Below are positions 1-10,251 of a stretch of DNA of 64,000 bases, in pieces. Source of the DNA: Malachius bipustulatus (lineage: Eukaryota; Arthropoda; Insecta; Coleoptera; Melyridae). The stretch lies in the NCBI GenBank assembly GCA_910589415.1, contig OU342638.1, positions 11,882,014 through 11,946,013 of the forward strand, read 5' to 3'. The position numbers and the translations under genes are program-made. The notes under the pieces were generated by a model. It was not told where the DNA came from, did not search any database, and worked only from the letters and a program-made list of their open reading frames with translations. Within the stretch, counting starts at the first letter, position 1. Each line of letters starts with the position of its first letter.

Positions 1-219
1 AAAATTATTCATTAATCTCCAATAATAAAAAAGATATGGAAAAAATAAGAAATCTCGATTTTTCCGTTTTTTCAGGATATTTCAGGAACGGTCACAGATA
101 TCTTGTATGTCTCGACGGAATCGAGATGGCCACAAAATTGCGCTCCTTTGGACTTGTTTAACCGACCCTGTATCCGTTAGCGTTAGGAGATAGCAATATA
201 GAGAAGGATACATGGTGCA

Positions 220-318
220 CCCTGTATATTAGCATTATTTCATGGTTACATAATAGATAAGTGATAGGGGGCCCTAGTTCATAGATCATAGACGCGCCGT
301 AGATAATATACCTATACC
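220..318 (+). repeat. dispersed repeat, copy 1
   Basis: This segment (tatatta..cattat..ggttacataatag..gggccctagttcata..gccgtagataata.acctatac) recurs in diverged form at 835-975 and 13380-13490. The copies share the order of blocks but not every base. It carries no reading frame and was not recognised as a named family. Confidence 0.6.
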
Positions 319-834
319 TATACCTATATTATATTTATATACCTATAATATACCTATACCTAATACCATCAATTAAGACAGAAATTCATAAATAAGTAGC
401 AGCTCTTTTAAAATTATACATAACCGCTTAGTGTTGGGAGTATTCGAATACCAGAATCGAGATGTATTCGATTCTCACAAGTACTCGCATGTCTCGATTC
501 TCTCAAGTACTCGGTGGTATCGATTCTTGCCGATTCCGACATCAGAAAACCGCTAATAGGCGGCACCACGTTCACTGCTTTGCTATGGGAATACAATAAT
601 AGTGGGGTCAAGTTATTCCTTCGTATTCGACAAACAACGGACGGGAACTCATTGAAGGCACCCCTGAAGACATGGAACAAATCTGGTCGGAACGGCATAG
701 TAGACATATGAGGGATCTAGAGCTAATCTGCCAAAAGGATTTGCACAGTGCACGGTGCTTCTCAAAGAAGAAAACTTTGTGTTCAGAAGAGACTTGCTGT
801 GCACTATGCGTATATATCAGCTCCTTAAAACAAT

Positions 835-975
835 TCATGACAGCAGTGAGACTATAATAAGGATATTCAGAACCCATATATTAATATTATGGTTACATAA
901 TAGGTATATGCGATCGGGGCCTACTTCATAGGTTAAGGGCTGACCGTAGATAATAGACCTATACAATAAATAACA
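835..975 (+). repeat. dispersed repeat, copy 2
   Basis: Second copy of the repeat at 220-318. It shares an additional upstream block (atga.cgcagtgag.cta..ggatattca.aaccc) with the third copy at 13380-13490, so the full unit is at least 140 bp. Confidence 0.6.
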
Positions 976-1666
976 CTATCTTTTGGAAATTATACACACC
1001 CTCTGGTAGGCGGCACTCAGATAAAGGGTTGTTATAAGGATAGGTGCGCTACAATACTCTAGCTCTATATTTCTGGAATTGACACCTAGTTAATATAACT
1101 AAAAGAAAAAACAGGGGGTGGGTCTTAAAGAAAACCGACATGATAACAGACATTTACAATAAAACATTTCTTTTTAAAACTATATAAAACCGTTGATTGA
1201 AAGAATAGGGAAGATACGCAACCTAATGTAAAATTGTGTGCTCGGTCGCTCGAGCTACCCTCTTTCCCCTTTATCCACATATCGGTTAATCGGTTCATTT
1301 GAAGGTGCTGCCAGCCCCGCAGAGTGTGTTGAAATTATAGAACTATAGTGGAAGAGGGTGTTTATAGCCCCAACCGGTTTAACTTTTAACTTTTTATAGT
1401 TCAGAGCTCCGGAGCGTTTCTTATTATTTTTTATTTCCTGATATTCATCTCCATCTCAATTCTCAATTTTCAAGCTTCTCTCAGCAACAAACAAATAATC
1501 ACCATAAATCTTGCATTTACTATTATGGTATATGATATACCTAAGTACCTGTTTACTAAATTAACGATATGAATTTATGAAAATTTCGATAATTAATTAA
1601 TAATACTTCTAATGAGTTATGTTTTCGAAAACAAAAGGTTTTAACCGAGCGCCATAAAAACAATAA

Positions 1667-1885
1667 CAGCGGGTATTATAAAGGCTCATTAAGTTAACGG
1701 GCAGATTTCTGTGGTTATTTCTGAAGAAGGTATCGAGCCTAAGTGAAAATTTTTAAAATTTATCTATACTCGACATGAAAGTAATTACAAAAACGTTAAT
1801 GAAAGTCATTCGACGTCGATAGTAGCTTCAAAAACGAGCACAGAAATCTGCCCGTTAGCCTAATGAGCCTTTATAAAATTGGCTG
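1667..1885. mobile_element. 219-bp non-autonomous element, PIF/Harbinger-like, copy 1
   Basis: Terminal inverted repeats of about 48 bp start CAGCGGGTATTATAAAGG on the left, and their complement on the right ends in GGCTG. The element is flanked by a 3-bp duplication TAA (1664-1666 and 1886-1888). A second copy of exactly the same length lies at 59404-59622 flanked by TTA. TWA 3-bp duplications are typical of PIF/Harbinger transposons; assignment to that superfamily is inferred from the duplication alone. No coding capacity. Confidence 0.8.
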
Positions 1886-2184
1886 TAAGCTGTAAGGCTA
1901 GCAATATGAAGGAAATTGACTTCATATTGACTTCAATTGAAAAAATTACCTTTAAACTCGGATGAGGGAAACTCTGTAATTTGAAAATCAACCGTTGGAT
2001 TCAAGTTTTTTTGTAGAATATCCTCAATTTTAATGGGCTCTAGATCGCCCTGTATTCGGAGTGCGCGAGTTACTGATCAGCCTGTAGGTACCTATAGGTA
2101 CAGGGTCTTCAAAGTTAAGTCGGCACTATTGCTGACTTCATTATTTTTGGATCTACAAAATCGGTTAAATTAGCAAACTATAGT

Positions 2185-3846
2185 AATGGCCATAGATAAT
2201 ATGCAGTGTGGGTAGCATAGGGCAATGCATTTTAAATGGGTAAGAAACTGACAGCGATGTCAGCTCAATGCAAGCAGTGGCACAGGTTGATATAAAAATA
2301 TTAAAATCGAAAGGAAATTGACATTTCTATTCTCAGGATTTCTAGACAAAAATAATTGAGGTTCTGTTGAAATGTCAAAAAGTAATAATTTTTTGATGTT
2401 TCTATAACGTATATAGACTGAAAATTGCAATGCTTGTAGGGTAGGTATTGCTTTTACATTATAAAAATATTATTTGAACACATTCTTTATTTAAACAGGT
2501 AGGTAAAATGAAAGTCGTAGTGCTTGTTAATAAAATTTTATTTCTTGCTACTTTATTGATGACTTTATTTATCAAGGCTTTATTTATCTATTAGGGAAGT
2601 GGCTATCATTATTTGATAGATAGGCAGGTATACTGCCTTCGCATTTTATATATTCATTAACACTTTTAGAAAAAAAACAACTTCGAATGGATGTCTCAGT
2701 ATTTTTGCCAGTAATGTATAAGATTCTCCGCTTTGGCTATATACGGCAATGTAATCATATCTATCATCATAGTCTATCTTCACGTAGTGCCTATCACTTG
2801 CAAATTACTTCTTTTCATCAGGGGACTTAGGTCAAGTACTTACTTTATTCTTCTTCTCAGGGGGATGTTACCAATGAGTGTGCTAACATGTGCTTTTTCA
2901 GTTTTATTTTAATTTAAGTACTCATTCAAATTAAATATTTCAAAATATTAAATTAAATATACATCACCACTCGTATTAGCTTGGAGCCTAGGTATTGGCT
3001 GTTGAACTGAGGACTTGTTGTTGCTCCGAGAAAGAAAGAACTGTGTGTTGATTTTTAGTTTAAGTGCAGAAAAATAATATCGAGACTCAAAATCTCTGTC
3101 CATTAGTGCTCATATTCAAGAAATAATGAAAAAAATAAATATAACTTCGTGAATTATTTTATGACCTCTGTAATTAACGTGACAGTTTTATTATTTAATT
3201 ATCAATGTTTGGTTACCAACGCAACGTCAATTATTTCCACTACAACAGAGTATATGTCAGTTGAAAATTCAAATTCCGCATCTACCAATTATTCTGTGGA
3301 GTAAGTAAATGGTAAATGTAGATCTTTAGGAAATGTGTTCTCGCAAGGAATTGTAGAAGGAATGACAAATACCGCGTCATAGCATTTACATTCATTTAGT
3401 ATAAATAAAAGTCAATATTATTAATTATATAAATACTATCAATAAGTATGTATACCTTCACCTACACCTACGAATATGTTCTGACTAACTAAATAATCGA
3501 AACTATTTTGTTCATAAAATGGATACATATTTGAAAAAGAAGAATATAATAAACTTTGACGGATTCAAAAGAATATAATAATTAATTAATATCTGAATAT
3601 TGTAATATTAAAGTATGAAGTTATAAGCTCTACAGTGCTGTTCCATGTTGTGCAATCCTTACTTATGAACGAGATCAATGTTAAAAGAGCAGTCTGCGGA
3701 GGTACAAAACGTTACAGAAGTGCAACGAATTAAATAATTTTCAAAACGAAGAGCGTACGCTCGTGGACGCCTGCTTCCCAGAAGTACGACAAAAGCGGCA
3801 ACTATGAGCGCCATAAGAGCAATGCTGCATTATAACTATGGCCCTT
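2185..3846. mobile_element. 1.66-kb non-autonomous DNA transposon with 8-bp target duplication
   Basis: The insertion is flanked by the exact duplication ACTATAGT (2177-2184 and 3847-3854). Ends are AATGGCCATAG on the left and the complement of AAGGGCCATAG on the right, followed by further matching blocks (TAATATGCAG against TATAATGCAG). It interrupts the left arm of the surrounding foldback element, whose other arm shows the uninterrupted sequence. An 8-bp duplication suggests a hAT-like or P-like superfamily. No transposase is visible inside. Confidence 0.75.
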
Positions 3847-4259
3847 ACTATAGTAGGTATGTATAGTATTTTTTCCGCTGAATAAAACAACAATGACAAC
3901 AGAAAAACAATTGAACATCGTGTTTTCGAGTTATGTCAAAAAGTTCTATTTTTTTTAAATGAGACACCCGGTATATTTTTGTGTTTTCATATTTCCCGAT
4001 AAAATCCAATAATGATAAATTGATTAGTTTTTGAGTTATAAACAAATAAAAATTGCAAGTTTTCGTTTTGAAAGCAGTGTAGAGGTTACATCGGAAACGA
4101 TTCAAGATCATCACCCTAAACAAAAAATTCATCCACATCATAGCAGGTATACATAAAAAGTTAAAATAGGGCCACGTAAGCAATTTTTCGATATAATGAG
4201 TCGTTTACGATCTACGCTGTTTTGAAAATGAAAAATTCCGATTTTCATTTATTTATAAC

Positions 4260-5372
4260 TAGAGCTCTGATTATATGCAAAATGCATATTTTTGCATATT
4301 TTGCATTTTTTATCCATTTTTCGCACGAAATGCATTTTTTTAGGAAACTTGCATATTTCTGCATATTTTGTTATTTTTGCCATATAAAATACTTATTTTG
4401 ACAATTATTATTGGCGGATATACTAGAAAAAATATTATACAAAAACCAAAAATAAGCTTAAAGTGAATCTTGTTGTGATGGATTTTTCAATTTTTTTTTA
4501 TTTAACTGTACCCTTTTGAAAGTGTTATTTACCTCCTAGACCTATAATTACACGATATGGGGCACCTGGCTCGAGGCTGCTTTATTTTATTTCGACCATT
4601 TACGATGCCCATTGAAAATGAGCGGGATCCGTTCCCGGGAAGTGTCATTTTTTCGGGAATTTCGGGATTTTTCGGGAATAGCCTAGGAAACACTCTTAGT
4701 GCCTGAAAGTTTTACCGATCGGGACGAAACTTGGTAGGGACGAAGCTCGGGACCCCCAAATACGACCTGTTGAAGATGGGCCGGATCCGAGAATTTTAAG
4801 ACCCCCGTTAAGGGCCGTATTTTTTTTAAAACGTCCCGACTTAAGGATTTGTTCCTCGGTAACGGTACATAGCGGGGAGATTCTGTTATTCTTGTACAAG
4901 ATTCGTACCTTGTTAGATAGCTACTATATACACTAGGGAAGTTTTTAAAACAATTTGTACGCAAGTTGCCTTGACAATTTTGCGAAAATAACTTGTAAAA
5001 ACTTTTAAATCTTATTTAAAAAAAATAGTTTGTGAAAGTTTTTCTTTGAAATTTTCACACGATCGAAATACCTCAGGATATTTTTTATTCCAGAAGGAAG
5101 CATAGTATTGGACAAGTATTCCAGCAAAAAAAAAATCAAAAAGTTAAAGTAGATTTTTTGAAAATTACATTTCAAGACATTTGAAACCATTTTTTTAAGA
5201 AAAGTTGAAAATCGAAATATCTCAAAATCTATTGAGTTTTGTATAGTGCATGTTGGGGTTAATTTACTTCTTACCTCTTGTTTTATCAGATCACCAAAGG
5301 AATGTATCCACATCCAGTTACCAGTATATGCGCATATTTTTGTAATTTTTCTTGCATATAATCCGAGCTCTA
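4260..5372. mobile_element. 1.1-kb hAT-like non-autonomous element
   Basis: Flanked by the 8-bp duplication TTTATAAC (4252-4259 and 5373-5380). Ends read TAGAGCTCTGATTATATGCAA on the left and the complement of TAGAGCTCGGATTATATGCAA on the right, a near-perfect 20-bp inverted repeat that fits hAT termini. The left subterminal region is packed with TGCATATTTT motifs. Internal GC-rich blocks at 4560-4900 contain open stretches but none with recognisable hAT transposase motifs. Confidence 0.8.
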
Positions 5373-6183
5373 TTTATAACTCAAAAAATTAATTAATTTA
5401 AATCGTAACTGTAAAAACTGTGGTTATTGGATTTCCACAGGAAATATGAAAACACAAAAATATATCGGATGTCTCATTTTAAAAAAATAGATTTTTTTGA
5501 CATAACTCGAAAACGCGATGTTCATTTGTTTTTCAGTTGTCATTGTTGTTTTATTCAGCGGAAAATATACTATATAGGTACCTACTATAGTTTGCTAATT
5601 TCATTTCACCGATTTTGTAGATCCAAAAATAACGAAGTTATCAATAGAGTGCTGACTTAACTAAATTTTATCCAACATATTATACCTACCTAGTTTATTA
5701 AAATATTTAAATCAGCTAGTGTTCTTAAGAACAATAAGAACGGTAGCTGATTTGTTGATGATGCTGAATAATTTGTTTCACAACGAATTGTACGTATTGA
5801 AAATTAATATTTTTGTTGGAATAGGTATAAATCATCATCTTGGTCTTGAAATATCTAATGCCTTAATTATAACATAAAGTCGGTAGGTATACATATTTTT
5901 TTCCAAATGAAACAACTATTCAAATCTATAATTCACGAGTGCAGGCCCATAAAACTGAACTAAATGGTTTTATTGCCCCGTCATAAACCCTTAGCTCCCT
6001 GTCCATCGCTAAACTGCCGCATGATTTCAATAGATATTCATAATAAGCGTACGAAGTTACTACCCAGATATCCTGAAGTCGACTGAGCGCTTGGAACGAT
6101 ATCCACTTTCACGAGTTTCGGTATATTTCGACGCTGTCGCCATCTATTTGTCGGTATATCGTCCTGTGCACAGTTTCTCCCAT

Positions 6184-6218
6184 AAGGTTGCGTATCTTCC
6201 TGACTCCTTCAATCAACG
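6184..6218 (+). promoter_or_regulatory. conserved block upstream of the orphan gene, also found inverted at 1191-1223
   Basis: The block GGTTGCGTATCTTCC..CTTCAATCAACG lies 55-90 bp before the first ATG of the gene at 6273. It recurs on the opposite strand at 1191-1223 with few changes. It may be part of a 5' leader or promoter duplicated with the locus, or simply a dispersed repeat. No experimental support is available from the sequence. Confidence 0.35.
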
Positions 6219-6272
6219 ATAAAACCCTGTACGAGTCTGCAGTGCCCTTATTTTGTACCAAAAGCTAAGACG

Positions 6273-6917
6273 ATGGAAGCGACAATATTCTACTACCGTA
6301 ATCATGATATATCATTTCAGAGAACAATTAATATCTTAGACGGGGTAGCAGTACATAGGTTCGACACCACGGTGCCCGAATTTAACGAGGTCTTGTATGG
6401 TATGTGTACGAGGGAAGTATGTCGTTTCACGGTGTATCGCAACGGTTACATTAAACCGGACGACTGTCCATGGTCTTATCAGCTGGAAGAGCGGTATATC
6501 AATTGGTTGATAGAACTGATGGAGTACGAGGATTACTGCTTACTGGGTTACGGCGACGCACAGCACCATACGCAGGATGACGAAGGCCTCGATATGAATA
6601 CAGATATTATATTATTCCAGGTATGTACCAACTAAAAATCTATTTATAATAAAATTAATAACGGTATTAATTATACATTAGAGACGGTATGGAATAATAT
6701 GAACAGCGCGTCATCTGAGTGGAGGGCAACATCTCAAGCTGATTGGGAGGGTGTGCAGGTATGATTTACTATATTTATAGACATGTATCTACAATTACAT
6801 ATTATTTCATTTATTTTTTATCTTGTTCTTAACTGTTATTAGCTATAATCTCAGCCACAATCTAATTCTAATATATCTGAATACTTACAGGATGTGTACT
6901 ACAATATACAACAGTGA
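6273..6917 (+). CDS. three-exon orphan gene, about 149 aa, function unknown
   Basis: Proposed exons are 6273-6620, 6684-6758 and 6891-6917. Exon 1 starts at ATG 6273 and ends at the donor CAG|GTATGT. Exon 2 uses the acceptor GAG|ACG and the donor CAG|GTATGA. Exon 3 follows the acceptor TTACAG and ends in TGA. All junctions are phase 0 and the joined frame is open (116 + 25 + 8 codons). The protein is acidic and rich in aromatic residues (Y, W, F), with no signal peptide or membrane segment. I do not recognise a family. A diverged copy of the exon 1 end, intron 1 and exon 2 lies at 6926-7027 and 12965-13090 and keeps the WN.MN core of exon 2 in the same frame, which supports coding. An alternative exon 2 acceptor two bases upstream would give an early stop. 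Intron 1 is only 63 bp. Confidence 0.6.
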
Positions 6918-6925
6918 ATAGCCGG

Positions 6926-7027
6926 CAGACGCCATCCACAGTGCACAGGCTGATAATGGTATCGAGGTGAATACAGATCTACATTATTCCAGGTATATAC
7001 CATCTAAAAAGCTCTTTATAATACAAT
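6926..7027 (+). pseudogene. partial tandem copy of the orphan gene, left part
   Basis: This stretch repeats the 3' end of exon 1 and the start of intron 1 of the gene at 6273 (gtatcga..gtgaatacagat..attattccaggtat.tacca). The copy stops at 7027, where an RTE LINE insertion begins. It resumes after 12964 with the rest of intron 1 and exon 2. Without the insertion it would be a truncated tandem duplicate. Confidence 0.65.
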
Positions 7028-7860
7028 ATGTTACAATAATTATAATTAACTAGGAGCCACAGAACTAATAGAAGAAGAGAAAGATCTAGAAGAGGAGAAA
7101 CATGAAGAACAAATTATAAAGCTAGAAGAATTAAAGAATGTAATAAGGGAAATAAAAACGGGAAAAACACCAGGATGTGATAAGATAACAGCTGAAATGA
7201 TCAAAAATATGGGAGAGAAAGGGACAGAAATGTTATTGGATATATATAATAGAGTGTGGGAGGAAGAAAAAGTACCAAGAGAATGGAAAACTGCACAAAT
7301 ATTACCTATACATAAGAAGGGCGACAAGTATGATTGTAATAACTACACGGAAAAAACATTACGGTATTCTGAAAGAGATACCCTTTGAACCAATGATATC
7401 TTATACTAAGTATTCCTCGGACATAAGTATCCTTCAAACGAATAGAGGTCTATCATTTAATAATTTTAATTTTAATTTAATTTTATCATTTAATTTATTG
7501 GATTTAATAGAACTCCTCAATTATAAAACTTCATTGGTTGCATTTTAGTCCTTTAATCTGTTTTACGATAAGTATTATTGGTTGAAGTTTAATATTTTGT
7601 CGTTAAAACAGCACTCCTTTTAGATGCCAGTGCATCATTTTGTTGAAGTAATTATAGTTATTATTATTGTTACTACTACTATAGTTCTGATTCAATCATA
7701 TATACCCGTTGAAGTATTCATATATTATTATTTGATTTTATTCTATTTTTAATTGTTTCAATAGTACAACTAAATTTGTTTTTATTTATAGCGTAATTGA
7801 TTTAATAATAGCTTTATATTGATACGAATTCATCATTTTATCGATTTGAAAATAGGTAGG

Positions 7861-8800
7861 TACCTACTTCTCTTCAGGCTTAAAATGAATTTATTATTCG
7901 TAGAAAAAATATTTTTTTTTATAAAAGACTTGGGACACGTCAACTTAAACTACCTATTTATTTTGCATTTTTTAGTCTCAGTTTGAATTTTTATCCTTAT
8001 CACTTTTCGTAAGCCAGACAAAATATTGAAATTGACGCGTCAGAGCTTCCTTTAAATAATTTTAAATAAATTTAAAATATTATAAATAAATAAATTTAAT
8101 AGTTATTTATGTATCAAGGGAGTTATGAAGATGTTTATTACAGAGGGCAACATATTGCAATCCCGAGGGACGTTAGTCCCGAGGGATTGTTAAGTTGCCC
8201 GAGGTTATTAACATCCAATAACTCCCGTGCTACATAATTAATTTTATTTCATATAAAATGAAATATAAAAACGAAATCTGTTGGTTTTTAAAATTAAACG
8301 AATGTTTTTAATAATTGAGTAAGCATGATTATTGATTACCATGGATATATCAGCTGGAAAGTTTGTAGAAAATGACATATGAAATCCAAATATTCAACCA
8401 ACAATGCAATAACAAAATCAACATCCAATGGTTTCCAGAATTAAACAAATAGTAATATTGGAGGGAGTTATGGATTCATAACAGTCCCAAGGGAGTTATG
8501 AGTATGTTTATAGTTACGGTAACCAAGCGTTTATCTAGTTATAATGTATTAGTATGAAATAAAAAAAAAAATATTATAAATCAATTTTAAAAACATTTAA
8601 AGAAAGCTCTGACACGTCAATTTCAATATTTTGCCTGGCTTGCGGAAAGTGATAAGGATAAAAATTCAAACTGACACTAAAAAATGCCAAATTAAAGTTA
8701 AAGTTGACGTGTGACGTGTCCCAGGTCTTTTATAAAAAAATATTTTTTTTACAAATTATGCATTTTAATCCACAAGAGAAGTAGACATAAATATTATAAA
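7861..8800. repeat. nested palindromic element inside the 3.6-kb transposon
   Basis: Arms at about 7861-8100 and 8565-8800 are inverted copies (acttctct, ataaaagac.tgggacacgtc, tttttatccttatcactttc, tcagagct). The centre (8100-8565) is a repeat found inverted at 14600-15075: it contains atgtatcaagggagttatga, paired gggacgttagtcccgaggga segments and gatatatcagctgaaaag. The two occurrences sit in different arm contexts, so the centre is probably a separate mobile unit. Confidence 0.7.
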
Positions 8801-10216
8801 TATTATTATATCACTTATCATACTTATCTCACGTAGATCCTGGTTTCAAGAGAAAATGTAAATTTTCGTGGATCATAAAATTGTTTCAAGGGGAAAATGA
8901 ATTATCTATCAAGGAAGTACAATAAATGAGTAAAAAATAAACTTTATTTTTTCATGATTTAAAAAATAATTACACAACAGGCACATTTAACAAAAATTAA
9001 CAAAGACAAAATACTGTATAATAGTACTTTTATGAAAAAAAAACTTAACAATTACTAAAAATAAAAAATAAAATTAATTCTGTCAATATCCCTGGTGGAT
9101 ATTTTTGGCCAGCTCGTAACAGTGACCGTGCTAGTGGTGCTGATACTCGGTGACGCCAGCATCTGCTGATCAATGAAATGATTAGCGAAATTTGAATTTG
9201 ACGCTAACTCTTGTTTAAATTTTTTTAGATTACCTATAAATCTAAGTCGTGCTCCGACTTTCGGAATTAATTCCTTAATATTTTATACAGAAGATCCCAG
9301 AATAAAGGGGAAAAACTTCTAGATAGCCAAACTTCAAAAAGAAAAATCACTTAATTTTAATGAAAAAAGTCTTAACCTTAATGAACCTACCCTCTAAATT
9401 GAGTAATGAGGAATTTATACGGAGTTAATGTTCTAAAACAAATGAAATATTTTTTCATAAAACTCGAAAAAAAATTTGGAATATTTCTTCGTGAAATTGT
9501 GTGCGCCGTTTTCTATTATTTATTATAATTTTTTATTATTAGGTATTACGTGTTACTATTATTATTTGTATTATTCTAAAACGAAGCATTTGCGGACCCA
9601 TTTGTTTTCATGAGTACCTGTCAGAGAATAGGTCATCAAGTGTAGATTAAAAAACTCAGTGGCCCCTTACCCTATAGTGAATAATACCTAAATCTTTTCA
9701 AAGGTGGAAAAATATAAATCCCATTTAAAGAAATCAAAACGTGACGTGATGCATACAGCTTGAAAAGTGATGTTTTCATAAAATAGTAGATATTCAAAAA
9801 GATCATCAACATGTTGTATAGGTGTCCTACCAAGATGAGGCAGTCTTATTTTGTGAACCATTGGAAAACATTTTTAGCATATTGTTTTAATATGCATAGA
9901 TACCTAGCATAATTTATATTGGAGTGACCAATATACAGAAGAGGGGGCTTCTCGAACTCCGTCAACTATACGCACATATTATTTTACCCACTTATAGAGA
10001 TACTTACAGGCTTTTTACTACACACCTAGATGATAGACGACGCCATGTTTTACACAAATAAATCTATACCTAAGATCTAACAAAATTTTAATTAAGTACC
10101 CACCCTAACTAGAATATATCAGATGTACATACATGCTTTCAAGATGGATGTGAAGAAAGGTATAGGCTATAATATACTTGTAGATATACTTACCGTTAAA
10201 TTCTGGTATTAACTCT

Positions 10217-10251
10217 TCCAGGCACCACTCCTTTCCAGGCACCACTCCTTC
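10217..10251 (+). repeat. two tandem copies of a 17-bp unit
   Basis: The unit ttccaggcaccactcct occurs twice head to tail and is followed by a partial third start (tcagg). It is too short for further inference. Confidence 0.8.

Larger units (their letters stand above)
1..1666. other. intergenic DNA with dispersed repeat pieces, no supported gene
   Basis: No intact gene is supported here. The stretch holds two copies of a dispersed repeat (220-318 and 835-975), a piece at 1114-1163 shared with 16932-16980, and a 33-bp piece at 1191-1223 that is the inverted counterpart of the orphan gene's upstream region at 6184-6218. Short open stretches at 514-860 on the plus strand give a plausible peptide only if a frameshift is allowed, so no product is called. 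Confidence 0.6.
2113..5660. mobile_element. long-inverted-repeat (foldback) element carrying two later insertions
   Basis: Left end TTAAGTCGGCACTATTGCTG at about 2113 matches the complement of the right end, which finishes ..GTGCTGACTTAA near 5660. The inverted arms continue through 3855-4259 against 5373-5580 (aaaacaattgaacatcg, gttttcatatttcc, ccgctgaataaaac). The left arm is cut at 2185-3846 and the loop side at 4260-5372 by separate insertions, each with its own 8-bp duplication. The same TTAAGTCGGCAC end recurs in the element at 13767-15456. No transposase frame is visible. Confidence 0.75.

Noticed and set aside
514..857. A possible peptide (EDMEQIWSERHSRHM..) in the first kilobase
   Set aside because: It needs a frameshift to join to its upstream part, has no splice signals that repair it, and has no recognised relative in the window. 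It is too weak to annotate.
3848..4183. A 111-codon minus-strand open frame
   Set aside because: It falls in the arm of the foldback element and has a partly mirrored counterpart at 5427-5660, so it reflects the repeat and is not a gene.
5005..5313. A 102-codon minus-strand frame as hAT transposase
   Set aside because: It is inside the hAT-like element but has no BED finger, DDE or dimerisation motif and has AT-driven composition.
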